From Falsibacillus albus (GTDB lineage Bacteria > Bacillota > Bacilli > Bacillales > DSM-25281): a DNA stretch of 64,000 bases. The position numbers were made by a program, and so were the translations under genes. How positions within the stretch are numbered: position 1 is the stretch's first letter; the number at the start of each line of letters is the position of its first letter. The stretch is taken from NCBI RefSeq assembly GCF_003668575.1, contig NZ_RCVZ01000007.1, forward strand, positions 1-64,000, read 5' to 3'. The notes below the pieces were generated by a model. That model did no database searches. It was given only the letters and a program-made list of their open reading frames with translations, and was not told where the DNA came from. Positions 18,206 to 28,360 of the stretch are shown piece after piece.

Positions 18206-19399
18206 ATGAACAATTTAGTGGATATAAGCAGCAACCTGCTTTTCATTGCCTTTATTTTATATTTGATTGGCACACTTTTTTTCGGGGGTTCCATCCGTTC
18301 CAAAAAAGGAATGGACAAGAGCGGGAATGAGTTAAACAATTGGGGGAAAATTGCCATTGTCATAACATTAGCAGGGTTTGCATCACAAGTGGGGTACTTT
18401 ATTACACGATGGATCGCCTCGGGCCATGCCCCTGTAAGTGATTTATTTGAATTTACGACATTTTTTGGCATGATGCTCGTCGGGGCATTCATCATCATAT
18501 TTTTCATTTATCGAACGGCGGTTTTGGGATTGTTTGCACTGCCTATTGCATTGTTGGTAATCGCCTATGCAAGTATGTTCCCAAGGGAAGTCAGTCCGCT
18601 GATACCAGCTCTGCAAAGCTACTGGCTTCACATCCATGTGACAACGGCTGCTACAGGAGAGGCAATCCTGTCCATAAGCTTTGCAGCCGGCTTGATTTAC
18701 TTAGTGAAGAACATCGATCAAACAAAAAAAAGTGCCAAAACATTTTGGCTTGAGCTAGTCTTATTCGGCCTTGTTGCCGTTTTAGGATTTGTTGCGGCAA
18801 CAACCACCTTTTCTTTGATGGACTATAAAGCTTCCTTTAACTGGGAGAATCGAAAAGGCGAAATCGAAGTGATGGATTATTCCTTGCCGCCTGTGGTGGG
18901 TCCGCATAAAGCTGATCTGCAAACGAATGACAGAATGGAGCCGCTTATTGAATTGCCGGCATTTTTCAATGCGAAAAAATTCAATACCGTCCTCTGGTCC
19001 CTGGCTGCTGGTTTAATCATCTATGGCATTATCCGCTTAATTGTCCGAAAAAGAATCGGGGCGGTTTTAAAACCGCTGGCTAAAAATGTGAAATCGGACT
19101 TGCTCGATGAAATCGGCTATCGATCAGTCTTGATCGGGTTTCCTGTTTTCACACTAGGGGCATTGATCTTTGCGATGATTTGGGCACAAATGGCTTGGAC
19201 GAGATTTTGGGGCTGGGACCCAAAAGAGGTTTGGGCGCTTATCACATTCTTATTTTATGCAGCATTCCTTCACCTTCGCCTTTCCAAAGGATGGCATGGG
19301 GAAAAATCAGCATGGCTTGCTGTCATAGGGTTTGCGATTATCATGTTTAATTTAGTTGCTGTAAATCTTGTCATTGCCGGCTTGCATTCCTATGCATGA
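18206..19399 (+). CDS. resC: Cytochrome c biogenesis protein ResC
   Basis: CcsA-family heme-handling membrane protein (397 aa) with eight or so TM segments. The tryptophan-rich WWD motif is visible as [19 protein letters not shown], flanked by the conserved histidines in [11 protein letters not shown] and [10 protein letters not shown]. It forms the cytochrome c synthetase with ResB. A weak hairpin lies between it and resD. Confidence 0.95.
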   Translation: MNNLVDISSNLLFIAFILYLIGTLFFGGSIRSKKGMDKSGNELNNWGKIAIVITLAGFASQVGYFITRWIASGHAPVSDLFEFTTFFGMMLVGAFIIIFFIYRTAVLGLFALPIALLVIAYASMFPREVSPLIPALQSYWLHIHVTTAATGEAILSISFAAGLIYLVKNIDQTKKSAKTFWLELVLFGLVAVLGFVAATTTFSLMDYKASFNWENRKGEIEVMDYSLPPVVGPHKADLQTNDRMEPLIELPAFFNAKKFNTVLWSLAAGLIIYGIIRLIVRKRIGAVLKPLAKNVKSDLLDEIGYRSVLIGFPVFTLGALIFAMIWAQMAWTRFWGWDPKEVWALITFLFYAAFLHLRLSKGWHGEKSAWLAVIGFAIIMFNLVAVNLVIAGLHSYA

Positions 19400-19413
19400 T
19401 AAGAATGATAATC

Positions 19414-19442
19414 AGCCTTCACTTTATGTGAGGGCTTTTTTC
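19414..19442 (+). terminator. Attenuating terminator between resC and resD
   Basis: AGCCTTCAC pairs with GTGAGGGCT around a TTTAT loop, followed by TTTTTT. It would reduce readthrough from resABC into resDE. Confidence 0.7.
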
Positions 19443-19505
19443 AAATACAATAAGGTTATGATGGAAATGTGAACTAATTAACGAACTTGTATAGGAGGAA
19501 CGAAA

Positions 19506-20222
19506 TTGGACCAAGATATTCGATTATTAGTAGTGGACGATGAAGAACGAATCAGAAAATTAATCAGAATGTACTTAGAAAGAGAGAAATATATCATTGA
19601 TGAAGCTGAAGATGGTGATGAAGCCCTTGAAAAAGCATTGCAAAATGAGTATGACTGCATCCTGTTGGACCTTATGCTGCCTGGTAAAGACGGCATAGAA
19701 GTGTGCCGTGCGCTCAGGGAAAAGAAATCGACGCCTGTAATCATGCTCACAGCAAAAGGCGAGGAAACAAACCGGGTACAAGGTTTCGAGGTCGGAACCG
19801 ACGATTATATCGTAAAACCATTCAGTCCGCGTGAAGTTGTTCTCCGTGTAAAGGCGCTTTTAAGGCGTTCGGGAAATACGGGGTTTGTGCAGACTGAAAC
19901 AAAGGCGAAGGATGTAATCGTTTATCCGCATTTAACGATCGATAATGATGCCCATCGAGTGACTGCGGACGGTATAGAAGTCAATTTGACGCCAAAAGAA
20001 TACGAGTTGTTGTACTTTTTAGCGAAGTCCCCAGATAAAGTGTATGATCGTGAACAGCTCTTAAAGGAAGTTTGGCACTATGAGTTTTTCGGTGATTTAA
20101 GGACAGTGGATACGCATGTCAAGAGACTGCGGGAAAAGCTGAACAAAGTGTCCGAGCAAGCTGCAAAAATGATCGTTACTGTTTGGGGTGTCGGTTATAA
20201 GTTTGAGGTAGTGAATGAATGA
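19506..20222 (+). CDS. resD: Two-component response regulator ResD
   Basis: OmpR/PhoB-type regulator (238 aa) controlling aerobic and anaerobic respiration genes. The receiver domain has D11-D12, the phosphoacceptor D55 in LLDLMLPG, and K in [12 protein letters not shown]. The C-terminal winged helix contains [13 protein letters not shown] and [12 protein letters not shown]. Translation starts at TTG with AGGAGG 6 bases upstream. It overlaps resE by 4 bases. Confidence 0.96.
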   Translation: MDQDIRLLVVDDEERIRKLIRMYLEREKYIIDEAEDGDEALEKALQNEYDCILLDLMLPGKDGIEVCRALREKKSTPVIMLTAKGEETNRVQGFEVGTDDYIVKPFSPREVVLRVKALLRRSGNTGFVQTETKAKDVIVYPHLTIDNDAHRVTADGIEVNLTPKEYELLYFLAKSPDKVYDREQLLKEVWHYEFFGDLRTVDTHVKRLREKLNKVSEQAAKMIVTVWGVGYKFEVVNE

Positions 20223-21982
20223 GACTTTGGCGAAGTGTGGTTGGGAAGCTCTGGATGACCATTTTGCTGCTGGTCTCCTTTGTTTTATTCATATTAACGA
20301 TCCTTCTCTTGGAATTTTTTGAGAGTTATCACGTTGATCAAGTAGAGAATGGTCTCAAAGATACAGTCAACAAAATTGCTCACATTATGGAAGAACATGG
20401 AGATAGTTCATTAGGTCTCCAAATTGCATGGGAGATTGCCGAAAAACCAGCACACGTCATCGTGGTCACTGATCAAGATCATGTTCACTATTCCCCTGGA
20501 ACAAAGGCGGATGAAAGAATACCGATGCAGACTATATTACATGATCATGAGCTGCTTCAGCCGATCAAGGACAAGAAAACGGTAAGGAAAGAAATGAGTT
20601 TATCCGGATCTCAGTCAAATCCAAATAGGTATCAAAATGTCATTATCATTGGGGTCCCATTAAAGCATGATGGTGCTGTGTATATTTATCAATCTCTTGG
20701 GGTGATTAAAGAGACCACTCGACAAACGACAAGAATAATCCTTTTGGCAGCGGGGATAGCAATCATTTTGACCACAATTTTTGCATTCTTCCTTTCCACA
20801 AGAATCACGGCCCCGCTAAGAAAAATGAAGGAAGCCGTATCTGAAGTGGCCAAAGGAAAATTTGACTCAAAGGTGCCGATCTTAACGAATGATGAGATTG
20901 GGGAGCTTGCTACTGCATTCAATCAAATGGGAAGGCAGTTAAAGTTCAATTTAAATGCATTGAACCAGGAAAAGGAGCAATTATCAAGCATCCTAAGCAG
21001 CATGGCCGACGGAGTCATTACTTTTGATAGGGATGGCACCATCCTGATTACCAACCCTCCTGCTGAACGGTTCTTGCATCAGTGGTACTATGAACAAGGA
21101 GTAAATGGATCTCACGTGGCTCCGATCAGGGTCTTGGAGCTGTTAAAAAAAGTAGTGGATACGGAGAAGGAACAAACAGGAGAATTCTCCCTCCAGGGCC
21201 GTTCGTATGTGGTTATCGTGAGCCCTCTTTACAATCAGCAAAATGTCCGGGGAGCTGTTGTAGTTGTAAGGGATATGTCTGAGGAAAGACAATTGGACAA
21301 GCTTCGCAAAGATTTCATTGCCAATGTTTCACATGAGCTCAGGACGCCGATTTCTATGCTTCAAGGCTACAGTGAAGCAATCATTGATGATATAGCGAGT
21401 ACCGAAGAGGAAAAGAAAGAAATCGCCAAAATCATTTATGATGAGTCGCTCCGTATGGGAAGGCTCGTCAACGAATTGCTGGATCTTGCCAGGATGGAAG
21501 CTGGCCATATTACATTGAATAAAGAGAATGTCGACCTTACTGGGTTCTTGGAAAGAGTAACGAATAAATTTCAAGGACTTGCTAGGGATAAAGCGATAAA
21601 TCTCTCTGTACAGATGGACTCGCAGAAGAAATGGTTCAACTTTGATCCCGACAGAATCGAGCAGGTGCTGACCAATTTGATCGATAATGCCATTCGCCAC
21701 ACACCGGAAGGCGGATCGGTGAATGTGTTCCAGAAGACAAGCGATCACGGCATCACGATCGATGTTCAAGATACCGGATCGGGAATTCCTAAAGAAGACT
21801 TGCCTTTTGTATTCGAGCGGTTTTACAAGGCAGACAAGGCTAGAACGAGAGGGCGCTCTGGGACAGGGCTGGGGCTGGCCATTGCAAAAAATATTGTCGA
21901 TGCACATCGTGGTCAAATAACGGTGCAAAGTAAATTGGGACAAGGGACGACATTTTCTTTCTTCTTACCTGATTTAAAATGA
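20219..21982 (+). CDS. resE: Sensor histidine kinase ResE
   Basis: Membrane kinase (587 aa) paired with ResD. TM1 (about 12-33), an extracytoplasmic domain, TM2 (about 172-193), a HAMP linker (about 193-245), a PAS domain (about 255-355) and the catalytic core. The phosphoacceptor is H372 in [10 protein letters not shown]. The ATP-binding lid region has [24 protein letters not shown] and [11 protein letters not shown]. subtilis ResE responds to oxygen limitation and nitric oxide. Confidence 0.96.
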   Translation: MRLWRSVVGKLWMTILLLVSFVLFILTILLLEFFESYHVDQVENGLKDTVNKIAHIMEEHGDSSLGLQIAWEIAEKPAHVIVVTDQDHVHYSPGTKADERIPMQTILHDHELLQPIKDKKTVRKEMSLSGSQSNPNRYQNVIIIGVPLKHDGAVYIYQSLGVIKETTRQTTRIILLAAGIAIILTTIFAFFLSTRITAPLRKMKEAVSEVAKGKFDSKVPILTNDEIGELATAFNQMGRQLKFNLNALNQEKEQLSSILSSMADGVITFDRDGTILITNPPAERFLHQWYYEQGVNGSHVAPIRVLELLKKVVDTEKEQTGEFSLQGRSYVVIVSPLYNQQNVRGAVVVVRDMSEERQLDKLRKDFIANVSHELRTPISMLQGYSEAIIDDIASTEEEKKEIAKIIYDESLRMGRLVNELLDLARMEAGHITLNKENVDLTGFLERVTNKFQGLARDKAINLSVQMDSQKKWFNFDPDRIEQVLTNLIDNAIRHTPEGGSVNVFQKTSDHGITIDVQDTGSGIPKEDLPFVFERFYKADKARTRGRSGTGLGLAIAKNIVDAHRGQITVQSKLGQGTTFSFFLPDLK

Positions 21983-22041
21983 AAATAGTGAAGAAAGTTG
22001 ACGACAAATCTTGTTTCATGGGAAACAAAGAATAAAATTGT

Positions 22042-22101
22042 GAAAATGCCGAGAATCCATACATTTTTCATGGATGGAGTATCCTCGGCATTTTCTTTTT
22101 G
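22042..22101 (+). terminator. Terminator after resE
   Basis: GAAAATGCCGAG and CTCGGCATTTTC form a perfect 12-bp outer stem, with a second ATCCAT/ATGGAT pairing inside, followed by TTTTT. Confidence 0.9.
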
Positions 22102-22160
22102 GGTTTATTGGGGGAATTCCCTTTCTAATCCATCCTTATCAATATATAGTAATAAATGTA

Positions 22161-22187
22161 TGTAACATTATCGGCAGCATTGGCGAC
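22161..22187 (+). promoter_or_regulatory. Sigma-X autoregulatory promoter
   Basis: TGTAAC at 22161-22166 and CGAC at 22184-22187 are exactly 17 bases apart, which is the published sigma-X consensus. The -10 lies 27 bases before the sigX start, so the gene is expected to drive its own transcription. Confidence 0.85.
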
Positions 22188-22214
22188 TAATATGTTAAAC
22201 GGGGAGGGAACCGA

Positions 22215-22763
22215 ATGGACTCCGTTTTTAAAAGGATTTATACGAAATATCATCAGGATGTCTTCCAATTTTTAATTTACATGGTGAAAAACAGGGAGCT
22301 TGCAGAAGATTTGGTGCAGGAAGTTTATATAAGAGTTTTGAAATCTTATCAAAATTTTGAAGGGAAAAGCTCGGAAAAAACATGGCTGTTTTCCATTGCA
22401 CGTAATGTTGCAATCGATTACTTCCGCAAGCAAAAAGGGTGGAGAGGGAAATTAATACATAGGTTTGATTGGAGCTCCAATAAGGAGGCAGTAGGTGAGC
22501 ACCAGCTCCCGGATGAAATTGCCATGCAAAATGAAACTATACGACAGCTGTATGCGGGATTGGATCAATGTTCTACAGACCAAAAGTCTGTTATCATCAT
22601 GCGATATTTGAATGATTTAACAATCTATGAAACAGCTGAAGTTCTTGGGTGGACCGAAAGCAAAGTGAAGACGACGCAGCATCGTGCACTAAAAAAATTA
22701 AAAAAGGTGATGAATAGCTACGGGAAGGAGGGTGATGGAGATGGGAAAACACGATTGGGATGA
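22215..22763 (+). CDS. sigX: ECF RNA polymerase sigma factor SigX
   Basis: Extracytoplasmic-function sigma factor (182 aa). Region 2 includes LAEDLVQEVYIRVLKSYQNFEGKSSEKTWL and the promoter-melting FSIARNVAIDYFRK. Region 4 has YLNDLTIYETAEVLGWTESKVKTTQHRALKKL. The match with B. subtilis SigX (HQDVFQFLIYMVK, LVQEVYIRVL, LDQCSTDQKSVIIMR) and the neighbouring rsiX decide the identity. In B. subtilis it adjusts cell-envelope charge and peptide resistance. The end overlaps rsiX by 23 bases. Confidence 0.95.
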   Translation: MDSVFKRIYTKYHQDVFQFLIYMVKNRELAEDLVQEVYIRVLKSYQNFEGKSSEKTWLFSIARNVAIDYFRKQKGWRGKLIHRFDWSSNKEAVGEHQLPDEIAMQNETIRQLYAGLDQCSTDQKSVIIMRYLNDLTIYETAEVLGWTESKVKTTQHRALKKLKKVMNSYGKEGDGDGKTRLG

Positions 22764-23883
22764 TTGGGACATCGAAGAGCTGCTGCAGCAGATGCCTCAA
22801 GTATCCGATCATCGAAAACCGGAGGACATATTCAGGAACATTCAGTCGAAGAAGAAAAAGAAAAAGAAAAAGCTGTTTAACCCTAATTTTCTTTCGATTT
22901 CAGCAGCAATCATTGCTGCATCCATGTTATTTATCCTACTATCGCCCTCCTTCATTAAGAAATCGCATCATAATGAAGCCATTAAAGAAAGTGCGACGCA
23001 AACAAATAAGAGTATTACTGAACAATCCAAATCCCCTGACGAGAAGAAAACGATGTATTTGGTCAGGGAGTCCAATCAATTAATGAAGACTGCTTTATAT
23101 CCCGAGGAAGCGAAAAAGCATTTGGTGCTTTCTTATGGGTTGGTCACAGATGAACAAATACTTGTCCCGTTAAACATCATCACGGATAAACAGGGAGATT
23201 GGTTTAGTTTATACAACAATATTAGGTTGAAGTCCTTTGAAAAGAAGATTGGACTGCCAGAAGGAGCTTCGCTCTCCGGCGATCTCCAATATGACAAAGG
23301 TTCAAAAACCATCACCCTAAAGCTTTCAAAAAAACAGCAATTCAGCATGGCGGCGCTGCACAATTTATTGCGTATGATAAGAATCTCCTTTCAAAACCAA
23401 GAGGTGAACAGGGTAATTGTCCTTGGCAATGATGGGAAAAAACTTTCAGATCCAAGGCTTAGTGGAATTTCCCCCGTAAAGCCGACTAGTTTAAAAAGTG
23501 CGTATTTTGATTATATCTCTTCTGGCAACAAAGAATTTTTGGTTCCTGCCTCATTGGATTATGGCAATATCGACGATGCTTTAGAAGGGATGAAGAAGAC
23601 AAATGAAAGAAGATTGAAGTCTGTCATTCCAAAGAATGTGAATTATAAAGCCGTCCCTAAAAATAACAATACATTAAAAATAATATTTGATAAGCCCCTT
23701 AACCTGAATCAAGGCGACCCTCAAACATTTGGAAGGATGATCGAAGGGATGCTCCTTACAGCGAATGGATTCGGATATAAGTCCGTGCTGTTTGAAAACA
23801 TGAAGCCGGTAAATTGGAATGGGTACGATCTTTCAGGTTCGGTGGAAACACCTTTTGGACCAAATAAAATAATATTACCATAG
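22741..23883 (+). CDS. rsiX: Anti-sigma factor RsiX
   Basis: Membrane-bound anti-sigma-X (380 aa). The cytoplasmic N terminus (about 1-45) contains a run of eight lysines just before a single TM segment (about 48-70), consistent with inside-positive topology. The remainder is a large extracytoplasmic domain with two GerMN-like repeats (QTFGRMIEGMLLTA near the end). ATG at 22741 has AAGGAGGG 9 bases upstream; GTG 22732 and ATG 22735 lie within that site. It overlaps sigX, so stoichiometric synthesis is likely. Confidence 0.88.
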   Translation: MGKHDWDDWDIEELLQQMPQVSDHRKPEDIFRNIQSKKKKKKKKLFNPNFLSISAAIIAASMLFILLSPSFIKKSHHNEAIKESATQTNKSITEQSKSPDEKKTMYLVRESNQLMKTALYPEEAKKHLVLSYGLVTDEQILVPLNIITDKQGDWFSLYNNIRLKSFEKKIGLPEGASLSGDLQYDKGSKTITLKLSKKQQFSMAALHNLLRMIRISFQNQEVNRVIVLGNDGKKLSDPRLSGISPVKPTSLKSAYFDYISSGNKEFLVPASLDYGNIDDALEGMKKTNERRLKSVIPKNVNYKAVPKNNNTLKIIFDKPLNLNQGDPQTFGRMIEGMLLTANGFGYKSVLFENMKPVNWNGYDLSGSVETPFGPNKIILP

Positions 23884-24024
23884 CTTTCCTTTTGGCGTGC
23901 TTTCAATCTGGATGAATGTCACTCTGTTTTATTTGGCAAGATCATTGTCTTGATTTCAAAACATTATTCTTCACAAATGTTCGATTTTCAAGTATAATTT
24001 CTATTGTAAATAAATATTGATTCA

Positions 24025-24152
24025 TCTTCGGGGCAGGGTGAAATTCCCGACCGGCGGTAATGAAGAGTTTTTTCTGAGCCCGCGAGCCTTTTTATAAGGC
24101 AGGATTTGGTGTGAATCCAAAGCCGACAGTAAAGTCTGGATGGGAGAAGATG
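24025..24152 (+). promoter_or_regulatory. FMN riboswitch (RFN element)
   Basis: The conserved RFN blocks appear in order: CTTCGGGGCAGGGTGAAATT, CCCGACCGGCGGTA, AGCCCGCGAGC, the variable hairpin, GGATTTGGTGTGAATCC, AAAGCCGACAGT and TGGATGGGAGAAGA. FMN binding normally lowers expression of riboflavin genes. It stands in front of ribU, with a hairpin at 24212-24236 as the likely expression platform. Confidence 0.97.
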
Positions 24153-24211
24153 GAGGTCAGCCAGTGTTCAAATGAATTCTTTTGACCACTTTATTTGGCA
24201 TGCCGATTTCT

Positions 24212-24245
24212 CCCTCAAAGAATATTTCTTTGAGGGTTTGTTCGT
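24212..24245 (+). terminator. Riboswitch-controlled terminator before ribU
   Basis: CCCTCAAAGAA and TTCTTTGAGGG form a perfect 11-bp stem with a 3-base loop, followed by TTTGTTCGTTTT. It lies 60 bases after the RFN element. Confidence 0.8.
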
Positions 24246-24317
24246 TTTGCCGATTACTGATGGTTCCGGCTGCCTTTCTTCTGACATGGGGTGAATCTCA
24301 AAAGGAGAGAGGAAAGA

Positions 24318-24899
24318 ATGAAGAAAAGAGGAGTTTTATATTTAGTTGGTGTAGCGATGTTGAGCAGCATTGCCTATATTTTAATGATGTTGAATTTTCC
24401 GCTGCCACCGTTCCCAACATTTCTAAAGATTGATTTCAGTGATATTCCGGCGTTGATTGCAGCCATCATTATGGGGCCGGCTGCTGGAATTTTAGTGGAA
24501 TTCATCAAAAACCTGCTTCATTACATCATGACAGGAAGTGACGGATTCGGAGTTCCTGTAGGAGACTTCGCCAATTTTATGGCAGGCATTTTATATATTT
24601 TACCGACTTATTATATATATAACCGTTTAAAAACAAGGAAGAGCATGACGTTTGGATTGGTATTAGGTACTGCGACTATGGCAGTTATGATGAGTGTCCT
24701 GAATTACTTCGTCATCCTGCCGGCCTATACGTATTTTTTGCATGCTCCGGCAATGAGCGGTGCGGAAGTAAGAGCGATGATCGTTACGGCTATCCTTCCG
24801 TTTAATTTTGTAAAAGGATTTATTACAATGCTGCTGTTCATGCTTTTATTCAGCAGAATGCAGAATTGGATGAACAAGCAGGCCTATAAAAACGCCTAA
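24318..24899 (+). CDS. ribU: Riboflavin ECF-transporter S component RibU
   Basis: Substrate-binding membrane subunit (193 aa) of an energy-coupling-factor riboflavin importer. It needs the EcfAA'T module encoded elsewhere. Hydrophobic segments number about five or six; the motifs FLKIDFSDIPALIAAIIMGP and FIKNLLHYIMTG are family-specific. The FMN riboswitch upstream supports the vitamin assignment. ATG at 24318 follows AAAGGAGAGAGG; GTG at 24291 is less likely. Confidence 0.95.
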   Translation: MKKRGVLYLVGVAMLSSIAYILMMLNFPLPPFPTFLKIDFSDIPALIAAIIMGPAAGILVEFIKNLLHYIMTGSDGFGVPVGDFANFMAGILYILPTYYIYNRLKTRKSMTFGLVLGTATMAVMMSVLNYFVILPAYTYFLHAPAMSGAEVRAMIVTAILPFNFVKGFITMLLFMLLFSRMQNWMNKQAYKNA

Positions 24900-24931
24900 C
24901 AAATAAGAAGCCATTTTGGGATTATCGATAA

Positions 24932-24970
24932 GACTGTGGACAATTAGTTTGTCTACAGTCTTTTCTTTTG
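24932..24970 (+). terminator. Terminator after ribU
   Basis: GACTGTGGAC pairs with GTCTACAGTC (one G-T pair) and is followed by TTTTCTTTT. Confidence 0.8.
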
Positions 24971-24986
24971 CAATCAATAACGAAAA

Positions 24987-25293
24987 GGTTCTTTTCTCAA
25001 CCACTGTAGTTTTTAACAGTTTTTCTTTCTAATAACTCATCATATGTAGTTGATTGGAGTGGAAGGTTCGAGATTCCGAAGGATCAGCGGGCAAGTTGGA
25101 AAAGCCCTGGAGCTAGACAGGTGAGACCCCGGAGCGAGGAGAGGTAAGGCGGATGTTCGATTAAGTCCGGCAAGTCGTGTGCCAACATCGAACGACCTCA
25201 CTTCGTGTGGGGCCCCTCTGAAAGCGAGCATCCTGCAGCGGAAATCAACCTTACACAACCTTTAATGAATGGCAACAAATTTTCGAAAAGAGC
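24987..25293. repeat. Nested MITE-like repeat between ribU and ferredoxin
   Basis: Shell left end GGTTCTTTTCTCAACC, shell right end GGCAACAAATTTTCG. The inner module runs 25049-25249 from GTTGATTGGAGTGG to GCGGAAATCAAC and contains CGGATGTTCGATTAAG and CATCGAACGACCTCAC. A segment GCAAGTTGGAAAAGC..GGAGCTAGACAGG is shared with the copy at 31397. No gene inside. Confidence 0.78.
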
Positions 25294-25298
25294 TAACG

Positions 25299-25334
25299 AA
25301 AAAATGCCCGGTACATAGTACCGGGCATTTTATA
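25299..25334 (-). terminator. Terminator of the ferredoxin gene
   Basis: AAATGCCCGGTAC and GTACCGGGCATTT form a perfect 13-bp stem. Read on the minus strand it is followed by T-rich sequence and lies just after the ferredoxin stop. Confidence 0.88.
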
Positions 25335-25344
25335 TCGCGCATCT

Positions 25345-25608
<264 letters not shown>

Positions 25609-25832
25609 TTAAAAATCTCTATCGAAATCAATAGTTTCAGGGTAAATAATATCCTTCACCTTATTCTAAAGGCGAATGGGAAACTTTTCAATAGTTAATC
25701 TGTTTTAAACCCTTGTATGATAAGGCTTTCATCAATAGCAGTGTTTCCTCCCCATCAAAGAAAACCACCGGATTGTGTCGATTCATGTTAAAATGTAATG
25801 GATCGATACTCTACAAATTAAGGGGTTTGAAC

Positions 25833-26882
25833 ATGACTTTTTTTCAAGCAATCCTATTAAAATGTTTGATTGCTATCAAAGAAGAGCGGACGGTATATTC
25901 CATTTACCATATCCTTAAAGGCAAAAAATCTTCCCAGTCCATCCAAGATTCCCACCTATATGGACTGCGCAGCTACTTCCAGTTGTTCCCAATGATCGAA
26001 AGGAAGGAATTTGATCAAACCATGCAGGAAATGAATGATCTGGCTTTGGTGGAAAAAACTTCAGAAATTCATTTTAGAGCGACCTCTTCCGGGATAGAAG
26101 CACTCGAACAGTATTCCAATCTGCTTTCCGAAGATTCCCATGTGGACGGAAACCTGCAGGATAGTATGCTGGTCTTTTGGAAAAGGCTCACTCTCTTGAT
26201 TCAAGTCATGTCCCACTTAATTCGCAGGGAGTCTCATTATTATCCTATTCAACGTGAACGGGAACTATTACAATGGATAAAATTATTTCTGAAAAGGAAT
26301 CGAAATTCAAGAGAAAAAATTGCTTATCATACATACGAGGAATTAAAGAACCTCTTAAACAAACAGACCTTCGAAAATCCGATGGTTTTCATTCTGCGTC
26401 TAACGGGTCAAGGCAGAATCGGCTTGACAATGAAGCAGGCTGCAGCACAGTTACAGCTGGAGGAAACTGAATACTATTTTCGGTTCATGAACGTACTGCA
26501 TTATTTCATGAAGGAAATCCTGGCATCTCCTCAGGAATATCCAATTTTGGCGTCCTTGATAGAAGATAGCATCCAGCCGCTGCCCATGACAGCTTCAACG
26601 ATTGAAACGTATTACTTATTGAAGCAGAATCATTCCATAATGGATATAAGTGCTATGAGAAGATTACAGCCGAGCACCATAGAAGACCATATTATCGAAA
26701 TTGCCATAAATGATCCGAACTTTCTTATCGAGCCTTTTGTAAGCAGGGATGAATCCGATCATATATTAATGGCTGCAAAACAGAACGGAGGATTAAAATT
26801 AAAGCCCATAAAAGAAGCGGTTCCGGATGCATCATATTTTCAAATTAGATTAGTGTTGGCGAAATGTGGGGGTAATCGATGA
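25833..26882 (+). CDS. ypbB: Helicase-associated helix-turn-helix protein YpbB
   Basis: 349 aa, matching the YpbB family that precedes recS in Bacillaceae. The N-terminal half is helical; the C terminus contains a helix-turn-helix region (TIETYYLLKQNHSIMDISAMRRLQPSTIEDHIIEIA) related to the RQC/HTH_40 domain of helicases. Function is unknown; coupling to RecS is inferred from the 4-base overlap. ATG at 25833 with AAGGGG upstream is preferred over an earlier in-frame start that has no ribosome site. Confidence 0.85.
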   Translation: MTFFQAILLKCLIAIKEERTVYSIYHILKGKKSSQSIQDSHLYGLRSYFQLFPMIERKEFDQTMQEMNDLALVEKTSEIHFRATSSGIEALEQYSNLLSEDSHVDGNLQDSMLVFWKRLTLLIQVMSHLIRRESHYYPIQRERELLQWIKLFLKRNRNSREKIAYHTYEELKNLLNKQTFENPMVFILRLTGQGRIGLTMKQAAAQLQLEETEYYFRFMNVLHYFMKEILASPQEYPILASLIEDSIQPLPMTASTIETYYLLKQNHSIMDISAMRRLQPSTIEDHIIEIAINDPNFLIEPFVSRDESDHILMAAKQNGGLKLKPIKEAVPDASYFQIRLVLAKCGGNR

Positions 26883-28360
26883 TATTAGAACAAGTTTTGC
26901 ATAAATATTTTGGTTATTCTTCCTTTCGGACCGGCCAAAAGGAAATCATCCAGACAGTCCTTGCCGGAAAAGATACGATTGCGATGCTGCCCACAGGAAC
27001 AGGAAAGTCGCTATGCTATCAGCTGCCGGGTTATTTATTGAAAGGGTCAGTTTTGATAATCTCACCGCTGTTATCTCTGATGCAGGATCAAGTCGAGCAA
27101 TTGAAAGCGAATGGGGAGAAACGGGTGGTCGGACTGAATTCATTCCTGACATTTGATGAAAAGAAACATGTCTTATCAACCTTAAAAAAATATAAATTTA
27201 TATATGCTTCACCGGAGAGGCTTGCGAATCCGGCTTTGATGAATAAATTAAAAAATATGGATATTTCATTATTTGTCATCGATGAAGCCCATTGCATCTC
27301 ACAATGGGGACATGATTTCAGACCAGATTATTCCGGGTTGGGAAAAGTACGAATGGAGTTGGGATGTCCCGCAACAATGGCCTTGACAGCGACAGCCACC
27401 GAGAGTGTCAGGAAAGATATAGCCTCCAGTTTAAAGCTGAAGGATGCCGAGGAATGGATTTTCTCAGTGGATCGAAAGAACATCGGAATCTATGTTAAAG
27501 AACTTCAAAGCCATCAAGAAAAGTTCGATGAACTTCTTTATTTAGTGAAGAATCTGCAAGGCGACGGAATCATTTACTTTTCAAGCAAAAAGATGGCTGA
27601 GGAAGTAAGCGATTGGCTCGGAAGCTGCGGAATCAGAAACGTCGCAGCATATCATGGGGGAATGGATCAAGAACAAAGGATACTGATTCAGCAGCAGTTC
27701 TTATACGGACAGTTGAATATCATATGTGCTACAAGTGCGTTCGGTATGGGAATCAATAAAGATAATATTCGATACGTCATCCATTTTCATATGCCCTCTA
27801 GACTTGAATCCTACATACAGGAAATAGGAAGAGCCGGCAGAGACGGCAATCCGAGTGCTGCGATTTATCTTTCAGCACCGCATGATGAGCAACTCCCGAT
27901 GCATCTAATCGATAATGAGATGCCATCTGAGTCACAGATTGAAGGGTACTCTTCGATGATGAATAAAGCTGAAAGTGAGAATGAAATTCGTCAGGTCCTT
28001 GATTTAACAGAAACCCAAGCCAGATTTTTAAATCATTTTTTTAAAAGTCACAGCGGGCAAAATGAGGATATTGATCTAGTTGAAGCGGCCAAGGGCTTCT
28101 GTGCGGAACGGTGCCGCGATAAATATGAGCAGCTTTCAATCATACAGAATTGGGTCAGTTCAAAAAATTGCAGAAGAGAGGGCATCCTTCACTTCTTTAA
28201 CGAAGAGCTCGGACAAAAGCCATTGCTTTGCTGCGATCGATGCGGCCTGGATCTTAGTTCCTATTTCCATACAGAAAAAAACGGGATTGAAGAGGATTCC
28301 GAGATGGAGTGGGATCTGATTTTGAGAAATATTTTATTGGGTGATGTGGTCGAGAAATGA
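26879..28360 (+). CDS. recS: RecQ-family ATP-dependent DNA helicase RecS
   Basis: 493 aa. Walker A PTGTGKS (38-44), DEAH box (135-138), motif III TATAT, and motif VI QEIGRAGRDG are present. The C-terminal region has cysteines (CAERCRDKY.., CCDRCG) likely forming the RecQ zinc site. It is shorter than RecQ and has no HRDC domain, as in B. subtilis RecS (YpbC). Role in DNA repair. It overlaps both ypbB and ypbD by four bases. Confidence 0.93.
   Translation: MILEQVLHKYFGYSSFRTGQKEIIQTVLAGKDTIAMLPTGTGKSLCYQLPGYLLKGSVLIISPLLSLMQDQVEQLKANGEKRVVGLNSFLTFDEKKHVLSTLKKYKFIYASPERLANPALMNKLKNMDISLFVIDEAHCISQWGHDFRPDYSGLGKVRMELGCPATMALTATATESVRKDIASSLKLKDAEEWIFSVDRKNIGIYVKELQSHQEKFDELLYLVKNLQGDGIIYFSSKKMAEEVSDWLGSCGIRNVAAYHGGMDQEQRILIQQQFLYGQLNIICATSAFGMGINKDNIRYVIHFHMPSRLESYIQEIGRAGRDGNPSAAIYLSAPHDEQLPMHLIDNEMPSESQIEGYSSMMNKAESENEIRQVLDLTETQARFLNHFFKSHSGQNEDIDLVEAAKGFCAERCRDKYEQLSIIQNWVSSKNCRREGILHFFNEELGQKPLLCCDRCGLDLSSYFHTEKNGIEEDSEMEWDLILRNILLGDVVEK

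Noticed and set aside
21329-21943. 204-codon frame on the minus strand
   Set aside because: It is opposite the conserved resE kinase core; codon pattern and motifs support resE only.
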